Assembly: GCA_002395085.1 (NCBI GenBank)
Contig: DGVV01000167.1
Coordinates: 1-5,884, forward strand
Direction of reading: 5' to 3'
From: Ruminococcus sp. UBA4275
GTDB taxonomy: Bacteria > Bacillota > Clostridia > Oscillospirales > Ruminococcaceae
DNA: 5,884 bases
The translations under genes and the position numbers were made by a program. The notes under the pieces are model-generated. The model was not told the DNA's origin. It ran no database searches and saw only the letters and a list, made by a program, of their open reading frames with translations. Position 1 is the first letter of the stretch, and each line of letters starts with the position of its first letter. Below are positions 5,274 to 5,884 of the stretch, piece after piece.

Positions 5274-5823
5274 ACGGCAGAGAAAGCCGGCGCGTCAGAG
5301 CCGCACCCGTTCGGAACAGCGTGCGATCCGGCGAAATTTCATCCGCAAGACACTCAGCCTGCTGCTGCTGCTGCTGTGTGCTGTCCCGATGCTGGGCGGC
5401 AGAGTGCAGCCGCTGTGGGTGATTCCTGCGGTGATGTGCATTGCGATGCGGGAGGATCTCTATTTCACAATGGGCGCTTCGGTGCTGGCTGGCTTTTGCA
5501 TAGACCTCGCCTGCGGATCGGTGCTGGGTGTCAATTCGATTTTTCTGGTCTGCTGGACGACCTTTGTGGTGCTGCTGTTCGAGCAGATTCTGCGGCGCAG
5601 CTTTCTGCATTATATCTGGCTGACGGCGGCGGGGACATTCCTGCACGCGCTGCTGCGATATTTTCTGAAAGCGGTGATTTATCAGACGGTCGGGCGGGAA
5701 CTGCTCTGGAAGACGGTTTTGCTGCCCTCTGCGCTGCTGACGGTTGCTGCGGCACTGATTGTCTACGTGCTGTACCTGCCGCTGATGCGTCTGCGCCCGA
5801 AGCGCGCACGCCTGAACGGGTAA
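5263..5823 (+). CDS. mreD: Rod shape-determining protein MreD
   Basis: MreD is the multispanning membrane partner of MreC in the elongasome. From the GTG start the product has 186 residues, somewhat longer than the usual 160-175. The extra length is a basic cytoplasmic head: about 13 Lys/Arg in the first 29 residues. Hydrophobic segments follow at about 30-46, 50-63, 67-90, 91-107, 114-138 and 150-173. The family-typical GFCIDLACGSVLGVNSI (77-93), with an Asp in the middle of a membrane segment followed by a Gly-rich turn, supports the call together with the position right after mreC. A second basic patch (RLRPKRAR) ends the protein. A run of six CTG codons (5359-5376) encodes six leucines in the first helix. 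Start choice is uncertain by 4 or 8 codons; the overlap with mreC implies translational coupling. Confidence 0.9.
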   Translation: MKSKRQRKPARQSRTRSEQRAIRRNFIRKTLSLLLLLLCAVPMLGGRVQPLWVIPAVMCIAMREDLYFTMGASVLAGFCIDLACGSVLGVNSIFLVCWTTFVVLLFEQILRRSFLHYIWLTAAGTFLHALLRYFLKAVIYQTVGRELLWKTVLLPSALLTVAAALIVYVLYLPLMRLRPKRARLNG

Positions 5824-5841
5824 TTTCATACAGAAACAAAC

Positions 5842-5871
5842 AGCGGAGAACCTTTTGACGGGTTCTCCGCT
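5842..5871. terminator. 11-bp perfect hairpin after mreD, probable terminator
   Basis: AGCGGAGAACC (5842-5852) and GGTTCTCCGCT (5861-5871) are exact complements around an 8-nt loop, 18 nt after the mreD stop. Downstream on the + strand the sequence is CAGCTTGTAG, without a T-run. On the minus strand the stem is followed by GTTTGTTTCTG, which is T-rich. It may therefore mainly terminate a convergent gene to the right, or act in both directions with poor efficiency for mreD. Confidence 0.7.
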
Positions 5872-5884
5872 CAGCTTGTAGATA

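Noticed and set aside
5359..5376. CTG trinucleotide repeat (six units)
   Set aside because: It encodes six leucines in the first MreD membrane helix and is in frame; ordinary codon bias toward CTG explains it, and there is no sign of phase variation.
5137..5829. Open frame on the minus strand (230 codons)
   Set aside because: It is antisense to mreC/mreD with a Gln/His/Arg-rich product typical of reverse-complemented Leu/Ala-rich membrane protein codons.

Overview
This is a GC-rich window of seven confident protein genes, all on the + strand. Strong AGGAGG-type ribosome binding sites, a membrane histidine kinase of the kind common in Firmicutes, a compact DtxR/MntR regulator and an mreCD pair without a linked mreB point to a Gram-positive member of the Clostridia, perhaps an Oscillospiraceae/Ruminococcus relative. 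That assignment is inferred from gene style, not from a marker gene. I see no insertion sequence, CRISPR array, tRNA or rRNA, and no gap over 300 bases without a gene.

Left part (1-1950): an AT-rich leader with several inverted repeats precedes a two-component system. An OmpR-type response regulator overlaps by 4 nt the histidine kinase that follows it. A fragment of a divergent gene may leave the window at the left edge. The sensor has two membrane segments, a roughly 40-residue external loop and an altered H-box (HQLKTS). The regulator has an unusually short linker before its DNA-binding helices. No target gene such as an ABC transporter is adjacent.

Middle (1951-3249): a near-consensus promoter (TTGCAA, 17 bp, TATAAT) whose -35 box lies inside an inverted repeat drives a 352-residue protein I do not recognise. 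The protein has a long cytoplasmic Ala/Gln/Glu-rich region, short repeated DPR and L-x-DMT motifs at its N terminus, and four C-terminal membrane helices. It is the least explained gene here. A weak terminator-like hairpin follows it.

Right part (3250-5823): four tightly packed genes that look like one transcription unit. They are trmO (tRNA N6-methylation of t6A37), a DtxR/MntR-family metal-dependent repressor that overlaps the end of trmO, then mreC and mreD of the cell-elongation machinery, also overlapping. The regulator's putative metal site mixes MntR-like (Asp, Glu) and DtxR-like (Cys) positions. The packing suggests that tRNA modification, metal sensing and cell-shape genes are co-expressed. 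An 11-bp perfect hairpin follows mreD; its T-rich flank lies on the side that would serve a convergent gene to the right.

The strongest leads for something undescribed are the repeat-bearing four-helix membrane protein with its operator-like promoter, the hybrid metal site, and the trmO-regulator-mreCD arrangement. None of them proves a new system from sequence alone.
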